Origin: Betaproteobacteria bacterium
Lineage (GTDB): Bacteria; Pseudomonadota; Gammaproteobacteria; Burkholderiales; Burkholderiaceae_A
NCBI GenBank assembly: GCA_028139685.1
Contig: JAOINQ010000002.1
Location: forward strand, 1-40,814
DNA length: 40,814 bases
Direction: 5' to 3'
In this document: one piece after another, positions 26,416 to 34,588 of the stretch
How the letters are laid out: each line of letters opens with the position of its first letter
Numbering within the stretch: position 1 is the first letter of the stretch
Notes under the pieces: model-generated
The model's database searches: none
Seen by the model: only the letters and a program-made list of their open reading frames with translations
Told to the model about the DNA's origin: nothing
Translations under genes and position numbers: made by a program

Positions 26416-27630
26416 ATGACGAATCTGCTTGATAGTCTTGGACTAAACATTAGCGTAACGGAAGCTGGAATAGGGATTCCAAAGCGACCTGATCTGGCTA
26501 TTCTGAATTTTAAAAAACCAGTCTACATTGTTGGTTTATTTACTAAGAACAAAGTAGTTGCATCTCCAGTAAAGTGTTGCAAAGATAATTTGAGGATTCA
26601 TAAACAGCCTCACGAGATAGCTATTGTCGTAAATAGTGGCTGTGCTAACTCCTGTACCGGAAAACAGGGGGACGAAACTTGTATTAATGTGGTGACGTAT
26701 TTGGCGAAAAAGTTGAAGTTGGAGTTCGAACAAGTTTTTCCTTTCTCGACGGGAGAAATTTTAAAACAACTTCCGGAAAAAAAAATGATACAAGGAATTG
26801 ATAGGGCTTTAGAAAGGTCTTGTGGGACTTTTGAGGAGTTTGCGGAGTCAATTATGACCACCGATACGGTGAGAAAAATTGCCTCACAGAATCTTCAGAT
26901 CAACGGAAAACATTATACTATACGGGGTATTGCAAAAGGCTCTGGGATGATTTCTCCAGATATGGCAACTATGTTGGCTTACGTTTTTACGGATATTCCA
27001 ATCGAATTAGATGATTTTAAAGAGCTGCACAGGGAGGTATGCGACGACACATTTAATTCCATCACTGTTGATGGAGAAATGTCTACGAATGACTCTTTTG
27101 TTGGTGTTTGTGCAGCTTCTGACGAAAGCAAAGGTGTGCCCGAGATGATATCTAAATCAAATAATTATTGGTCAGTTATCTATCAATCATATAAAAAAGT
27201 GTGCGATGAACTTGCATCTAAAATAGTAGAAGATGGAGAAGGTGCAACGAAGACTGTAGAACTTAAAGTTGAACAAGCATTTTCATCCCAAGATGCAGAT
27301 CGTGTTGCTCGTGGAGTGGCAAATTCACCACTGGTAAAAACTGCTATTTTTGCTGCGGACCCGAACCTTGGTAGAATCCTGTCAGCGATTGGAGCATGTG
27401 ACATTTCCCGCTTCGATGAGAGCAAAATTTCTATACAAATAAATGATTATGTAGTGATTCAAAACGGATCTCTGATCAAGGGATATGATGAACGAATTGC
27501 TAAGCAACGTATGGATAAGAAAAAAATTGACTTGCGTATTTCTTTGGGAGTAGGTACGTCCAGTCGAAAGTTAATGTTTTGCGACTTGTCATATGATTAT
27601 GTAAAAATAAACGCCGAGTACCGGACCTAA
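26416..27630 (+). CDS. argJ: Bifunctional ornithine acetyltransferase / N-acetylglutamate synthase
   Basis: Transfers the acetyl group from N-acetylornithine to glutamate in arginine synthesis; bifunctional members also use acetyl-CoA. The 404 residues include IVVNSGCANSCTG, where the family usually has NAGNANAGTG, and the self-cleavage site KGSGMISPDMATM with the catalytic Thr185 as the new N-terminus of the beta chain. DGEMSTNDS and DPNLGRIL in the C-terminal half are typical. It follows secA by 15 bases and overlaps the convergent zapD gene by 4 bases. Whether it is mono- or bifunctional cannot be told from sequence alone. Confidence 0.95.
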   Translation: MTNLLDSLGLNISVTEAGIGIPKRPDLAILNFKKPVYIVGLFTKNKVVASPVKCCKDNLRIHKQPHEIAIVVNSGCANSCTGKQGDETCINVVTYLAKKLKLEFEQVFPFSTGEILKQLPEKKMIQGIDRALERSCGTFEEFAESIMTTDTVRKIASQNLQINGKHYTIRGIAKGSGMISPDMATMLAYVFTDIPIELDDFKELHREVCDDTFNSITVDGEMSTNDSFVGVCAASDESKGVPEMISKSNNYWSVIYQSYKKVCDELASKIVEDGEGATKTVELKVEQAFSSQDADRVARGVANSPLVKTAIFAADPNLGRILSAIGACDISRFDESKISIQINDYVVIQNGSLIKGYDERIAKQRMDKKKIDLRISLGVGTSSRKLMFCDLSYDYVKINAEYRT

Positions 27631-28397
27631 AAATTACAGAGTGACAGTTTGAAGTTTATGTTTTCTTCGATAGCTTGGAGCTTTAGTTTCTCATCCAATT
27701 TTCTAAATCTCACTGCTATAAGGTGCTTGTTTGCACTGATCTCGGCAACTAGCTCTTCAGTTGTTTCAACTTCGATTCTCACAAGTAAAACATTTCTTCC
27801 CTCCAAGGGAAATTCATATTGTCCTTTTTTTGCTATAAGTTCCAGAGCTTCTGTGCCCTCCCGCAGTAAGCGAAGGGCTAAATCAATTCCCTCTAAAAGA
27901 GGTATAAGTGGTAGTAGCCATGCGGTAATGTTTGCAACTTTAATATGGCTAGGTCTTTTTTGCCAGGCGTAAAAAGAAGGAATATCAAATTGACATGTCC
28001 CTCCCGGAACTCCCGCCCGACCCCGAACAGTACATAGCCACTCAAACTCTGGAATGTGCGCACCGAGCCTGATTGGAACAGCCGATAATGAATTGTGGGC
28101 CCTAGCAATCTCTTTGACGAGCACAGAAAGCTGTTCCTCTGAAACACCTGGCTGGCCAGAGTATTTTACGAGCTGTAATCTTTGCCTGTCTAATTCTTGT
28201 AGCAACTCATTTTTTATATCTGCCCTGTTACCCAGTAAATCATAAAGCTCAAAAAGAGTCCGTAAAGCAGATTGAAATCCAGCAGGGAAATCTGGGTTTG
28301 AAAGCTCCTGCATTCTATTTCCTAGGTTCTCAATTCTTAACATTGAGCGCATTCTCTCGGTACAGGGAAACTCATATATAAGTAGATTTTTTTTCAC
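27627..28397 (-). CDS. zapD: Cell division protein ZapD
   Basis: FtsZ-associated protein (DUF1342) that cross-links FtsZ filaments through the FtsZ C-terminal peptide. The 256 residues begin LLIYEFPCTERMRSMLRIENL, matching the ZapD N-terminal pattern of YE-P--ER-R--LR-E-L. The helical domain follows, then the beta domain with GTCQFDIPSFYAW and NVLLVRIEV. The likely start is a GTG at 28397; no clear ribosome site is visible. It converges on argJ with a 4-base overlap. A 61-base gap separates it from coaE, and the small yacG gene often found here is absent. Confidence 0.92.
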   Translation of the reverse strand: MKKNLLIYEFPCTERMRSMLRIENLGNRMQELSNPDFPAGFQSALRTLFELYDLLGNRADIKNELLQELDRQRLQLVKYSGQPGVSEEQLSVLVKEIARAHNSLSAVPIRLGAHIPEFEWLCTVRGRAGVPGGTCQFDIPSFYAWQKRPSHIKVANITAWLLPLIPLLEGIDLALRLLREGTEALELIAKKGQYEFPLEGRNVLLVRIEVETTEELVAEISANKHLIAVRFRKLDEKLKLQAIEENINFKLSLCNF

Positions 28398-28458
28398 GAC
28401 GGTTAACTAAATGTATTTGATGATCTAAATTAAATTATAGCTACTTGACCAAATAATG

Positions 28459-29070
28459 CTATGTCTTCCTTAAGCAATTTATGTATCTTTTATGGATAGA
28501 CTTTACTTGCAGTTGAAGTTCCTCAATAGTCCCTTGATTGACTATGACATCGTCGGCTATTTTTCTTCTCTCAGAATCAATAGCCTGATTGTTTAGGATT
28601 AAGTCGAAGGTATCCATATCTACTTTACTTCTTATTGAGGTTCTTTTTTTCCGACATGCTGTTGAACTTTCTACTGTAATTATTTTCCATATATCAGCTG
28701 GTCTTTCTTCTCCGTAGGTTTCAAACCAAAGAGGTATCACTTGCAGAACATATAGCCCTTCAGCCTTTTTGATCTCATGATTCATGGTAGAGCGTATTTC
28801 TGGATGAAGGATATCCTCTAATCTCTTTTTAGCTGATTTATTCTTGAATATGATTTCTCTCATTCTGAGACGGTTAATTTCTCTATCGTTGGTTAAGATA
28901 GATTCATCGAATGATTCAATAATTTTTTTATAGGTTTTTGTATTTTTTCCCAATAAGATATTTGTTATTTCGTCCGCATCTATTGTCTTCACACCTAGCG
29001 AAGAAAAAATTTTCTCCGCGGTCGTTTTACCTGAACCAATTCCCCCAGTAAGAACTACAATTTTTGTCAT
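28459..29070 (-). CDS. coaE: Dephospho-CoA kinase
   Basis: Last step of coenzyme A synthesis, phosphorylating dephospho-CoA. The 203 residues begin VVLTGGIGSGKTT, a clear P-loop, followed by DADEIT, HPEIRS, QVIPLWFETYG and the C-terminal ADDVIVNQGTIEEL, all CoaE landmarks. The ATG at 29070 was chosen over an adjacent TTG at 29073 because it forms a TGATG junction with the stop of the prepilin peptidase gene upstream. The operon order prepilin peptidase, coaE, zapD is the usual betaproteobacterial one. Confidence 0.95.
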   Translation of the reverse strand: MTKIVVLTGGIGSGKTTAEKIFSSLGVKTIDADEITNILLGKNTKTYKKIIESFDESILTNDREINRLRMREIIFKNKSAKKRLEDILHPEIRSTMNHEIKKAEGLYVLQVIPLWFETYGEERPADIWKIITVESSTACRKKRTSIRSKVDMDTFDLILNNQAIDSERRKIADDVIVNQGTIEELQLQVKSIHKRYINCLRKT

Positions 29071-29768
29071 CAAAATATCCTAAGATCAAAGTACGAAGCC
29101 CAAAAAAAATCAACGATAATCGCGAAAAATGACAAAGCCGGCGCGAAAGGAAGCCTTGTCCTCTGTGTCCAACAAAATCGTTTTCTGAATATTGTAAAAA
29201 TAATTACCATCGTAGCGGTCGCAAAAAAAACTGTCAGTGCTAAAGCAAGTGTATTGAGCCAAAAGCTCAAGGCTAGAATAAAGACAATATCACCAAATCC
29301 AAACCCCCGATTGATCTTAGTTGAAATTTTACGACTAAAAAGAATGAATACCATTATTAATATTAGAAAAAGAGTGTCAAAATGGTCCTCATTTGTTAAG
29401 TTCCCTTTTAGCATTCCAGCTAAAGTCAGTGGAAGTGTAAGACAGTAAGGTAATAATTTTAATGAAAGATCTATAGTGCCGATGGACCCTAAACAAGAAA
29501 GCCAAAATGCTGTAAGTAAGAATAAAAAAAAGAAATCCGAAAATTGAAGTTCCCAGAAAAAGTATGACTCGTCAAAATAAATTAAACCATGGGCTATACA
29601 GAATATTACTAAAGTTACAGGATTTATAAAAATATTATTTCTGAGCTCTATCTTTTTTTTTTTTCCAAACCAGAAGCTGACCTCTCGCGCTCCGATTCTA
29701 AGCAAAGAAAAATACATAGCCTGTACCAAACAGAACAAAAAGAAAATATTAACAGTTAAGATAGACAA
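29070..29768 (-). CDS. pilD: Short prepilin peptidase-like protein (A24 family)
   Basis: A 232-residue membrane protein with about seven hydrophobic segments. Prepilin peptidases cut leader peptides of type IV pilins and pseudopilins on the cytoplasmic face. Both active-site aspartate regions can be seen: IGTIDLSLKLLPYCLTLPL, matching the family 'IDxxxxxLPDxLTLPL' with LPD changed to LPY, and GFGFGD. The N-terminal GSFLN motif and the cysteine-rich cytoplasmic loop linked to N-methylation are missing, and the protein is about 50 residues short. The first start codon is TTG with no ribosome site. pilB and pilC are not beside it. It could be a leader peptidase-only enzyme or an eroding relic. 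Confidence 0.8.
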   Translation of the reverse strand: MSILTVNIFFLFCLVQAMYFSLLRIGAREVSFWFGKKKKIELRNNIFINPVTLVIFCIAHGLIYFDESYFFWELQFSDFFFLFLLTAFWLSCLGSIGTIDLSLKLLPYCLTLPLTLAGMLKGNLTNEDHFDTLFLILIMVFILFSRKISTKINRGFGFGDIVFILALSFWLNTLALALTVFFATATMVIIFTIFRKRFCWTQRTRLPFAPALSFFAIIVDFFWASYFDLRIF

Positions 29769-29770
29769 CT

Positions 29771-31054
29771 TTATGATAATTGCTTGTTGATACCATGCCT
29801 TTTAATACGTATCTTTTTTATAAGTCTTCCCTGAACGCTTAATATTTCAGCAGTCACATCCTCAATTTTCACGCTAAGATTAGTTTGCGGAAGATCTTGT
29901 AAAGTCTCAAGCAACAATCCGTTAATTGTTCGTGGTCCATCCAAAGGTAAGTTTGTACCTAATTGTTTATTTAGATCTCGAATCGGAGTTAGACCGTCAA
30001 CTACAATTTCTCCGGCATTGTCCCACAAAAACTTCTGGTTCATTGATGTAGGGTCAGTCGTTCTAAATTCTCCAACTAGTTCTTCGATGATATCTTGCGG
30101 CGTAACAATTCCTTGGATTTCACCGTATTCGTCAACAATCACCGAGATACTTTCGGCCCTATTTTGAAAGCTTTTTAATTCAGTGAATAGTTTTGCTCCG
30201 AGGGGAATGAAATGAATTGGCTGCAGAATCTCAAGGATATTCTCCTTTGAAAATTCATTTTTTAAAATAAGACTGATTGCCCTTTTAACATGTAATATTC
30301 CGATAGGACTATTTAAATCTTTGTCACACACAAGAAGCCTACTGTGGAAGGCTGTGGCTATTTGCTGGGTTAAAACTTCATCATCTTCTTCCAAATCTAA
30401 GTACTCTATTTTTCCGTGAGGTGTCATCACATCATCAACAGTAAGTTCTTCAAGGTCTAACAGGTTGAGTAAAATTTTTCTGTTGTGAAGGGGTATAAAA
30501 CCAGCTGATTCTAGAACGGCTGATCTCAGTTCTTCTCTCGTTAATCCTTCTTCTTTTGATGTTTTTAACTCTAATTTCGCTAATGCCATCATCCATGAAA
30601 CGATTTGATTAATTGCAAAAACGAAAGGTCTAAGTAACCAAACAAATATCATCAGGATATAACTTGCAAACATAGCTATTCCATCAGGTTTATTCGCTCC
30701 TGTAACTTTTGGTATTAGTTCTGCGAAGACTATTAGTAAAAGTGCGGCAGTTGTTGTAGCCATGGCTAATACCTGATCGTTATTACCAAACGCTTTTATT
30801 GCTAATGCTGTAACTAATGCTGTTAGTGCCGCGTTGACAACATTGTTACCCAGAAGAATTGTGCCTAAGAGTTTATCTGTTTGTTTTAACAAAGCTAAAA
30901 CTTGCTTAGCGCCCCGATTTCCATTCTCTGCAAGGTGTCGCATCCTATAACGATTTACTGCCATTAGGCTAGTTTCGGATATGGAAAAAAAGGCTGACAA
31001 AACTAATAAGAACATTAGGATCAAAATTTGAGACCAAAAGGGAAGCTCACTCAC
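29771..31054 (-). CDS. CNNM/CBS domain membrane protein (CorC/HlyC-like)
   Basis: A 427-residue protein with an N-terminal CNNM (DUF21) membrane domain of about four helices (residues about 5-30, 60-80, 90-110 and 130-155), starting LMFLLVLSAFFSISETSLMAVNRYR. A tandem CBS pair follows, with VDDVMTPHGKIEYLDL and ISVIVDEYGEIQGIVTPQDIIEELVGE (its VDEYGE and TPQDI landmarks are clear). The C-terminal CorC_HlyC domain contains VDGLTPIRDLN. Members are linked to magnesium or cobalt efflux. The start is a GTG at 31054 with GGAG about 9 bases upstream, directly after the upstream gene; only 2 bases separate it from the pilD-like gene. Confidence 0.93.
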   Translation of the reverse strand: MSELPFWSQILILMFLLVLSAFFSISETSLMAVNRYRMRHLAENGNRGAKQVLALLKQTDKLLGTILLGNNVVNAALTALVTALAIKAFGNNDQVLAMATTTAALLLIVFAELIPKVTGANKPDGIAMFASYILMIFVWLLRPFVFAINQIVSWMMALAKLELKTSKEEGLTREELRSAVLESAGFIPLHNRKILLNLLDLEELTVDDVMTPHGKIEYLDLEEDDEVLTQQIATAFHSRLLVCDKDLNSPIGILHVKRAISLILKNEFSKENILEILQPIHFIPLGAKLFTELKSFQNRAESISVIVDEYGEIQGIVTPQDIIEELVGEFRTTDPTSMNQKFLWDNAGEIVVDGLTPIRDLNKQLGTNLPLDGPRTINGLLLETLQDLPQTNLSVKIEDVTAEILSVQGRLIKKIRIKRHGINKQLS

Positions 31055-31056
31055 AT

Positions 31057-31410
31057 TTATTCTCCACCAAGATTACAATTTTGTTTTGCTTTTTTTTCAA
31101 CATCTTGAAGTTGTTTAATTCCATCACGAACTTCTTTCGGATCCCTCCACAGGGCGGATCTTTCACCCGTCGTTTGAATCCCATGAGATGATGCATCCAT
31201 TTTGTCGAATTCCTGGTAACTCAAATGTTTAGTGAAATAATCCATAACGCATGAACATTTGTACAAACTATCTAGTCCTCCACCATGCTGTCTGACGCAT
31301 TCATTCACATAAAGTACTCTATCGATTGTGGGAAAATCATCTGCTTTAACAGTAGCGGTCAAGCAAATAAGAAAGAAAAGAAAAAATTGTTTTAGGATAG
31401 ATTTGAGCAT
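31057..31410 (-). CDS. Small secreted Cys-containing protein, unknown
   Basis: A 117-residue protein with a clear signal peptide (MLKSILKQFFLFFLICLTAT, cleavage likely after VKA at about residue 23). The mature part carries four cysteines: one in YVNEC, two in KCSC and one near the C-terminus in QNC, suggesting disulphides or a metal or haem role, although there is no CxxCH. GERSALWRDP in the second half looks conserved in style. It resembles small secreted proteins that I loosely associate with PQQ-alcohol dehydrogenase loci, but I cannot confirm this. A good GGAGG site lies 6 bases before the ATG. It is the first gene of a minus-strand run through CNNM, pilD and coaE. Confidence 0.75.
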   Translation of the reverse strand: MLKSILKQFFLFFLICLTATVKADDFPTIDRVLYVNECVRQHGGGLDSLYKCSCVMDYFTKHLSYQEFDKMDASSHGIQTTGERSALWRDPKEVRDGIKQLQDVEKKAKQNCNLGGE

Positions 31411-31576
31411 TTATACCTCCAAAGATTTGAGTGTTTCCAATTTGCGTGAAATGTAATATAAGGGTAAACCACTAAATTGGGAATATTGCGAATTTTCTTT
31501 CATCAATGATTTTATGTTTACTTATCTTTATATTACAATTGATCTGCAGTTTTTTTTTTTGGGTTAGGAGAAAATT

Positions 31577-31741
31577 ATGAAAAAAGTAATAATGAGCACA
31601 TTGGTTTTCGGAATGTTTGTGAGTTCAACAGCTTTTGCTTATAATAAGATCGATTGGGCTAAAATGGACAGTAATAATGACGGATATGTCTCTCCAAAGG
31701 AGATGAAGGATCATTATAAGAAAGCAGGCGTGTACAAATAA
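31577..31741 (+). CDS. 54-residue secreted EF-hand protein
   Basis: A small gene with AGGAG (31566-31570) 6 bases before the ATG. The first 21 residues (MKKVIMSTLVFGMFVSSTAF plus A) form a signal peptide ending in AFA, leaving a mature peptide of 33 residues. It has one canonical 12-residue EF-hand loop, DSNNDGYVSPKE at residues 31-42, with acidic or oxygen ligands at positions 1, 3, 5 and 12, Gly at 6 and Val at 8. Helices on either side are short. Calcium binding is the likeliest role; a single loop suggests dimerisation or weak binding. It has its own strong terminator and is probably a single-gene transcript. Confidence 0.85.
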   Translation: MKKVIMSTLVFGMFVSSTAFAYNKIDWAKMDSNNDGYVSPKEMKDHYKKAGVYK

Positions 31742-31764
31742 AGCCTGAAACTTTATTTTTTTTG

Positions 31765-31790
31765 AGGGCGCTTAGCGCCCTTTATTTTTA
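31765..31790 (+). terminator. Rho-independent terminator after the EF-hand gene
   Basis: A perfect 7-bp stem AGGGCGC (31765-31771) and GCGCCCT (31775-31781) with loop TTA, followed by a T-rich tract to 31790. It lies 23 bases after the stop codon. It is the clearest terminator in the window. Confidence 0.92.
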
Positions 31791-31807
31791 CTTATTCAAG
31801 AGTCTAC

Positions 31808-32209
31808 ATGTCTAATACTATTAGAATTAAATTTCTTTTGTTTGCATTAATGCCGATGTCATCACTTTTCGGAGTAGTTGGGAACCTTGATCTATTCCAC
31901 CAGAGTGACGTCGTTTCTATGTATTTTCAGCCCGAATCGATAAAAGGAAGAGGGATAAAATCCGTAATCGTGGTGTTGGATTTTGAAAATGTGCAAACTA
32001 GTCAGGACGGGAAGGAAATCCGCTCAATTCGGATGGTCCAAAATTATGACTGCGCCGGAAAAAGAATCAGGCTCGAGAATGCTATAAATTACGCAAACAA
32101 CATGTTGCGCGGCAATGAGGTTTCGAGGGGGAGTCAAATAACATCCTGGCAGAGAATACCCAAAGGAGCACCTTATGAAAAGCTTTTGAAGAAAGTTTGT
32201 GGAAAATAG
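31808..32209 (+). CDS. Adhesin_E-like (surface-adhesin protein E domain) protein
   Basis: A 133-residue protein with an N-terminal hydrophobic stretch (IKFLLFALMPMSSLFGVVG) that is probably a signal or anchor. The remainder fits the small beta-rich family named after Haemophilus protein E: YFQPESIK near residue 40, VIVVLDFEN, a central YDCAGKRIR, then ITSWQRIPKG and the closing LLKKVCGK, with two cysteines placed to form the family disulphide. Many copies in proteobacteria are short secreted proteins of unknown role and are not necessarily adhesins. The ATG lies 18 bases after the EF-hand terminator; its 3' end overlaps the msrQ-like gene by 11 bases, suggesting co-translation. Confidence 0.6.
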   Translation: MSNTIRIKFLLFALMPMSSLFGVVGNLDLFHQSDVVSMYFQPESIKGRGIKSVIVVLDFENVQTSQDGKEIRSIRMVQNYDCAGKRIRLENAINYANNMLRGNEVSRGSQITSWQRIPKGAPYEKLLKKVCGK

Positions 32210-32792
32210 GAAACATTGGTTAAAGTCTTCGTTATTTGTCTGGGCAGTATTGCCTTTTATTTATTTGGCATTTTTGATTTCAACGGAAAACCTTGGGACA
32301 AATCCACAGGAATTTATTGAGCGCTATCTTGGGACGTGTACCTTAGTCTTGATATTGGTGACGTACTCTATTTCTGGCAGGTTTAATAAAGTGATCCCCC
32401 ATTTAATTAGCTGCAGAAGGATGCTGGGTCTTTTTTCTTTTTTGTATATGACCTGTCACTTCTTCGCTTACTTTATCTTTGAGCATTCTTTCATAATGGT
32501 TGACTTTTTGAAAGATTTTTCGAATAGACCTTTTGTATTTTTTGGAACGCTTGCCTTTCTCATGACCATTCCATTAGCTATCACTTCTAACAGCGCAAGC
32601 ATGAAAGTTCTAGGGAAATGGTGGAAAAAACTTCATTCCATGATTACGGTAATAATTCTGTTATCACTTGCTCACTATTTTTTTCACAAGGCAGGGAAAA
32701 ACGATTTTTTATGGCCATTTATTGCGACTATAGTATTTGGCATCTTGTATGTTACAAAAAAGTGGGGTTATTTAGTAGTGAGAAAAAGCTAA
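32199..32792 (+). CDS. msrQ: MsrQ-like haem-binding membrane protein
   Basis: MsrQ is the inner-membrane haem b subunit that passes electrons to MsrP, the periplasmic methionine sulphoxide reductase. The 197 residues have about six membrane segments and closely follow MsrQ: ENLGTNPQEFIERYLGT, RRMLGLFSFLYMTCHFFAY with the haem-ligand type histidine, RPFVFFGTLAF, ITSNSASMKVLGKWWKKLHSM (its TSN and LGK-W-LH parts match MsrQ) and LAHYFFH. The start is a GTG at 32199 inside the preceding gene. No msrP lies beside it, which is unusual. It ends 16 bases before the convergent tRNA. Confidence 0.88.
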   Translation: MENRKHWLKSSLFVWAVLPFIYLAFLISTENLGTNPQEFIERYLGTCTLVLILVTYSISGRFNKVIPHLISCRRMLGLFSFLYMTCHFFAYFIFEHSFIMVDFLKDFSNRPFVFFGTLAFLMTIPLAITSNSASMKVLGKWWKKLHSMITVIILLSLAHYFFHKAGKNDFLWPFIATIVFGILYVTKKWGYLVVRKS

Positions 32793-32806
32793 ATCTCAGT
32801 TTTGCT
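32783..32806 (-). terminator. Possible terminator after tRNA-Pro
   Basis: Read on the minus strand, AGC and GCT close a short hairpin with one A-A mismatch and three further A-T pairs (32787-32806), followed by five T (32783-32787). The stem is weak. It overlaps the last codons of the opposing msrQ gene. Confidence 0.35.
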
Positions 32807-32807
32807 G

Positions 32808-32884
<77 letters not shown>

Positions 32885-32889
32885 AACCA

Positions 32890-33873
32890 TCAACTTTTCC
32901 TCTTATGAATGAAGGATATTAATTCCATTAATTCTTTCTTTGCTCGATTTTCTTTAAATCTTGCGAGACATGCTTTTGCAGAATTGCATTCGTAAAGCGC
33001 CCTTTCTTTGGTGTAATCAATGGCATCAGAACCTTTAATTAGGCAAACTATTTGGTCAAAAGGCGCTCCATCCGGTTCTAAAATAGTTCCTCTTAAAAGA
33101 TTCGTGGTGTTTTTATCTCCGGTAGACATAAGTCTAATAAGAGGCAACGTAGCCTTGCCTTCCCTTAAATCATCACCTAACTTTTTTCCTATCTCCTTCT
33201 CTGTTCCACTGTAATCAAGTAAATCATCAGTGAGTTGAAATGCCGTCCCGATATGTCCTCCAAAGTTTTTACATGTGTCTATTGTTTCCGAAGTTTGATT
33301 CGAGAGAATTGCAGGAATAGCGCACGAAGCTTTAAAAAGCATAGCTGTTTTATAATAAATGACTTTCAAATACTCCTCTTCGCTGATCTCAGGATTATTG
33401 CAATGCATTAGTTGCAATACCTCGCCCTCCGCAATTTTGTTTGTAGTGTTAGCCATGATACTCATAATTTCCGTTGAGCCAACCTCGGTCATAATTTGAA
33501 AAGCCCGGGAGTACAAGAAGTCCCCGGCAAGAACACTTGCTGCGTTTCCGAAAAGTGAATTTGCCGTTGGTTGGCTTCGCCGCATTGCGGATTCATCAAC
33601 AACATCATCATGCAATAGCGTTGCCGTATGAATGAATTCTATAGCTACTGCCATTTTGTGCACGTTAATCTCCGCCTCTTTGCTTATGTCACTAAATAAA
33701 TTCTTACAGTAAAACATCAATATAGGTCTTAGCTTTTTTCCACCACTATTTACAATATGGTTAGCAATCTGATTAATTAGCTCTACGTCGCTGTCTAAGT
33801 AATTTTTGGCAAGTTTATGAAAGATAGCCATTTCGGATTTAAATGAATTACTCAAAGTGGTAAGATTTTCCAT
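32890..33873 (-). CDS. ispB: Polyprenyl diphosphate synthase (octaprenyl type)
   Basis: Extends farnesyl diphosphate with isopentenyl units to the side chain of ubiquinone or menaquinone. The 327 residues have the first aspartate-rich motif LLHDDVVDES and the second QLTDDLLDYSGT, plus GGKKLRP near the N-terminus and AGDFLYSRAF. The length and position before rplU mark it as IspB; chain length (octaprenyl) is inferred from the family. It diverges from rplU across 102 bases that should hold promoters for both directions. Confidence 0.95.
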   Translation of the reverse strand: MENLTTLSNSFKSEMAIFHKLAKNYLDSDVELINQIANHIVNSGGKKLRPILMFYCKNLFSDISKEAEINVHKMAVAIEFIHTATLLHDDVVDESAMRRSQPTANSLFGNAASVLAGDFLYSRAFQIMTEVGSTEIMSIMANTTNKIAEGEVLQLMHCNNPEISEEEYLKVIYYKTAMLFKASCAIPAILSNQTSETIDTCKNFGGHIGTAFQLTDDLLDYSGTEKEIGKKLGDDLREGKATLPLIRLMSTGDKNTTNLLRGTILEPDGAPFDQIVCLIKGSDAIDYTKERALYECNSAKACLARFKENRAKKELMELISFIHKRKS

Positions 33874-33914
33874 TTTTATTGAAGAACAACTAAAAGATTA
33901 TGATTACATAAATC

Positions 33915-33942
33915 TTGACCTTTATGTAGTATTAGATATATC
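33915..33942 (+). promoter_or_regulatory. Candidate rplU-rpmA promoter
   Basis: TTGACC (33915-33920) and TATATC (33937-33942) are separated by 16 bases. This places the start point near 33950, about 25 bases before rplU. The -35 is good and the -10 moderate. Confidence 0.5.
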
Positions 33943-33975
33943 ATCGAATGTTGATCAACTTTTACACGAGCCAGA

Positions 33976-34302
33976 ATGTACGCTATTGTTAAATCAGGCG
34001 GGAAGCAATATAAAGTGCACCCGGGTGACAAAATAAAGGTAGAAAAGGTCCCATGCGACGTTGGGGAAGAAATTCTGTTTGATAAAGTACTCCTCAAAGT
34101 CGAAGACGGTTCTGAGGGAAAAGATTCGGTTCTCGTGGTTGGTAATCCTTTCATAGAAGGGTCGGTGGTAAAGGGGAAGGTTCTCGAGCAGACAAGGGGA
34201 AGGAAAGTTAAAATACTGAAGTTTAAAAGGCGAAAGCACTCGATGAAAAGCATGGGACACCGTCAGCCTTACTCGGAAATAGAAATAGAGTCAATTTCTT
34301 AA
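33976..34302 (+). CDS. rplU: 50S ribosomal protein L21
   Basis: Small 23S rRNA-binding protein of the large subunit. The 108 residues start [14 protein letters not shown] and contain [12 protein letters not shown] and the basic [21 protein letters not shown] (rRNA contact; the KFKRRK and GHRQ parts are family marks). Length is normal. It is first of the rplU-rpmA-obgE-proB plus-strand run; rpmA follows after 22 bases. Confidence 0.98.
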   Translation: MYAIVKSGGKQYKVHPGDKIKVEKVPCDVGEEILFDKVLLKVEDGSEGKDSVLVVGNPFIEGSVVKGKVLEQTRGRKVKILKFKRRKHSMKSMGHRQPYSEIEIESIS

Positions 34303-34324
34303 AGATAATCGATAGAGGATAAAA

Positions 34325-34588
34325 ATGGCACACAAAAAAGGCGGTGGTTCCACCAGGAACGGTCGAGATTCTGAGTCTAAGAGACTCGGGGTAAAAAGGT
34401 TTGGAGGTGAAAAGGTTTTGCCTGGCAACATTATTGTTCGTCAGAGAGGAACGCGTTTTCATCCTGGGAAAAATGTCTCCATGGGTAAAGACCACACCAT
34501 TTTTTCGTTGATCGATGGGTTTGTTAAGTTTTCAAAACGTGGTCCGCTCAGTAAGAAGGTGATTGATGTTGTGTCAGATAGTGCTTAG
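34325..34588 (+). CDS. rpmA: 50S ribosomal protein L27
   Basis: Large-subunit protein whose N-terminal tail reaches the peptidyl transferase centre. The 87 residues begin [20 protein letters not shown], the family start with one Ala replaced by Gly, and continue [18 protein letters not shown] and FHPGKNV. There is no N-terminal pre-sequence, so no Firmicutes-type cleavage. GAGGAT lies upstream of the ATG. Confidence 0.98.
   Translation: MAHKKGGGSTRNGRDSESKRLGVKRFGGEKVLPGNIIVRQRGTRFHPGKNVSMGKDHTIFSLIDGFVKFSKRGPLSKKVIDVVSDSA

Noticed and set aside
31577..31741. Lanmodulin-type lanthanide binder
   Set aside because: There is one EF loop rather than several, and it lacks Pro at loop position 2.
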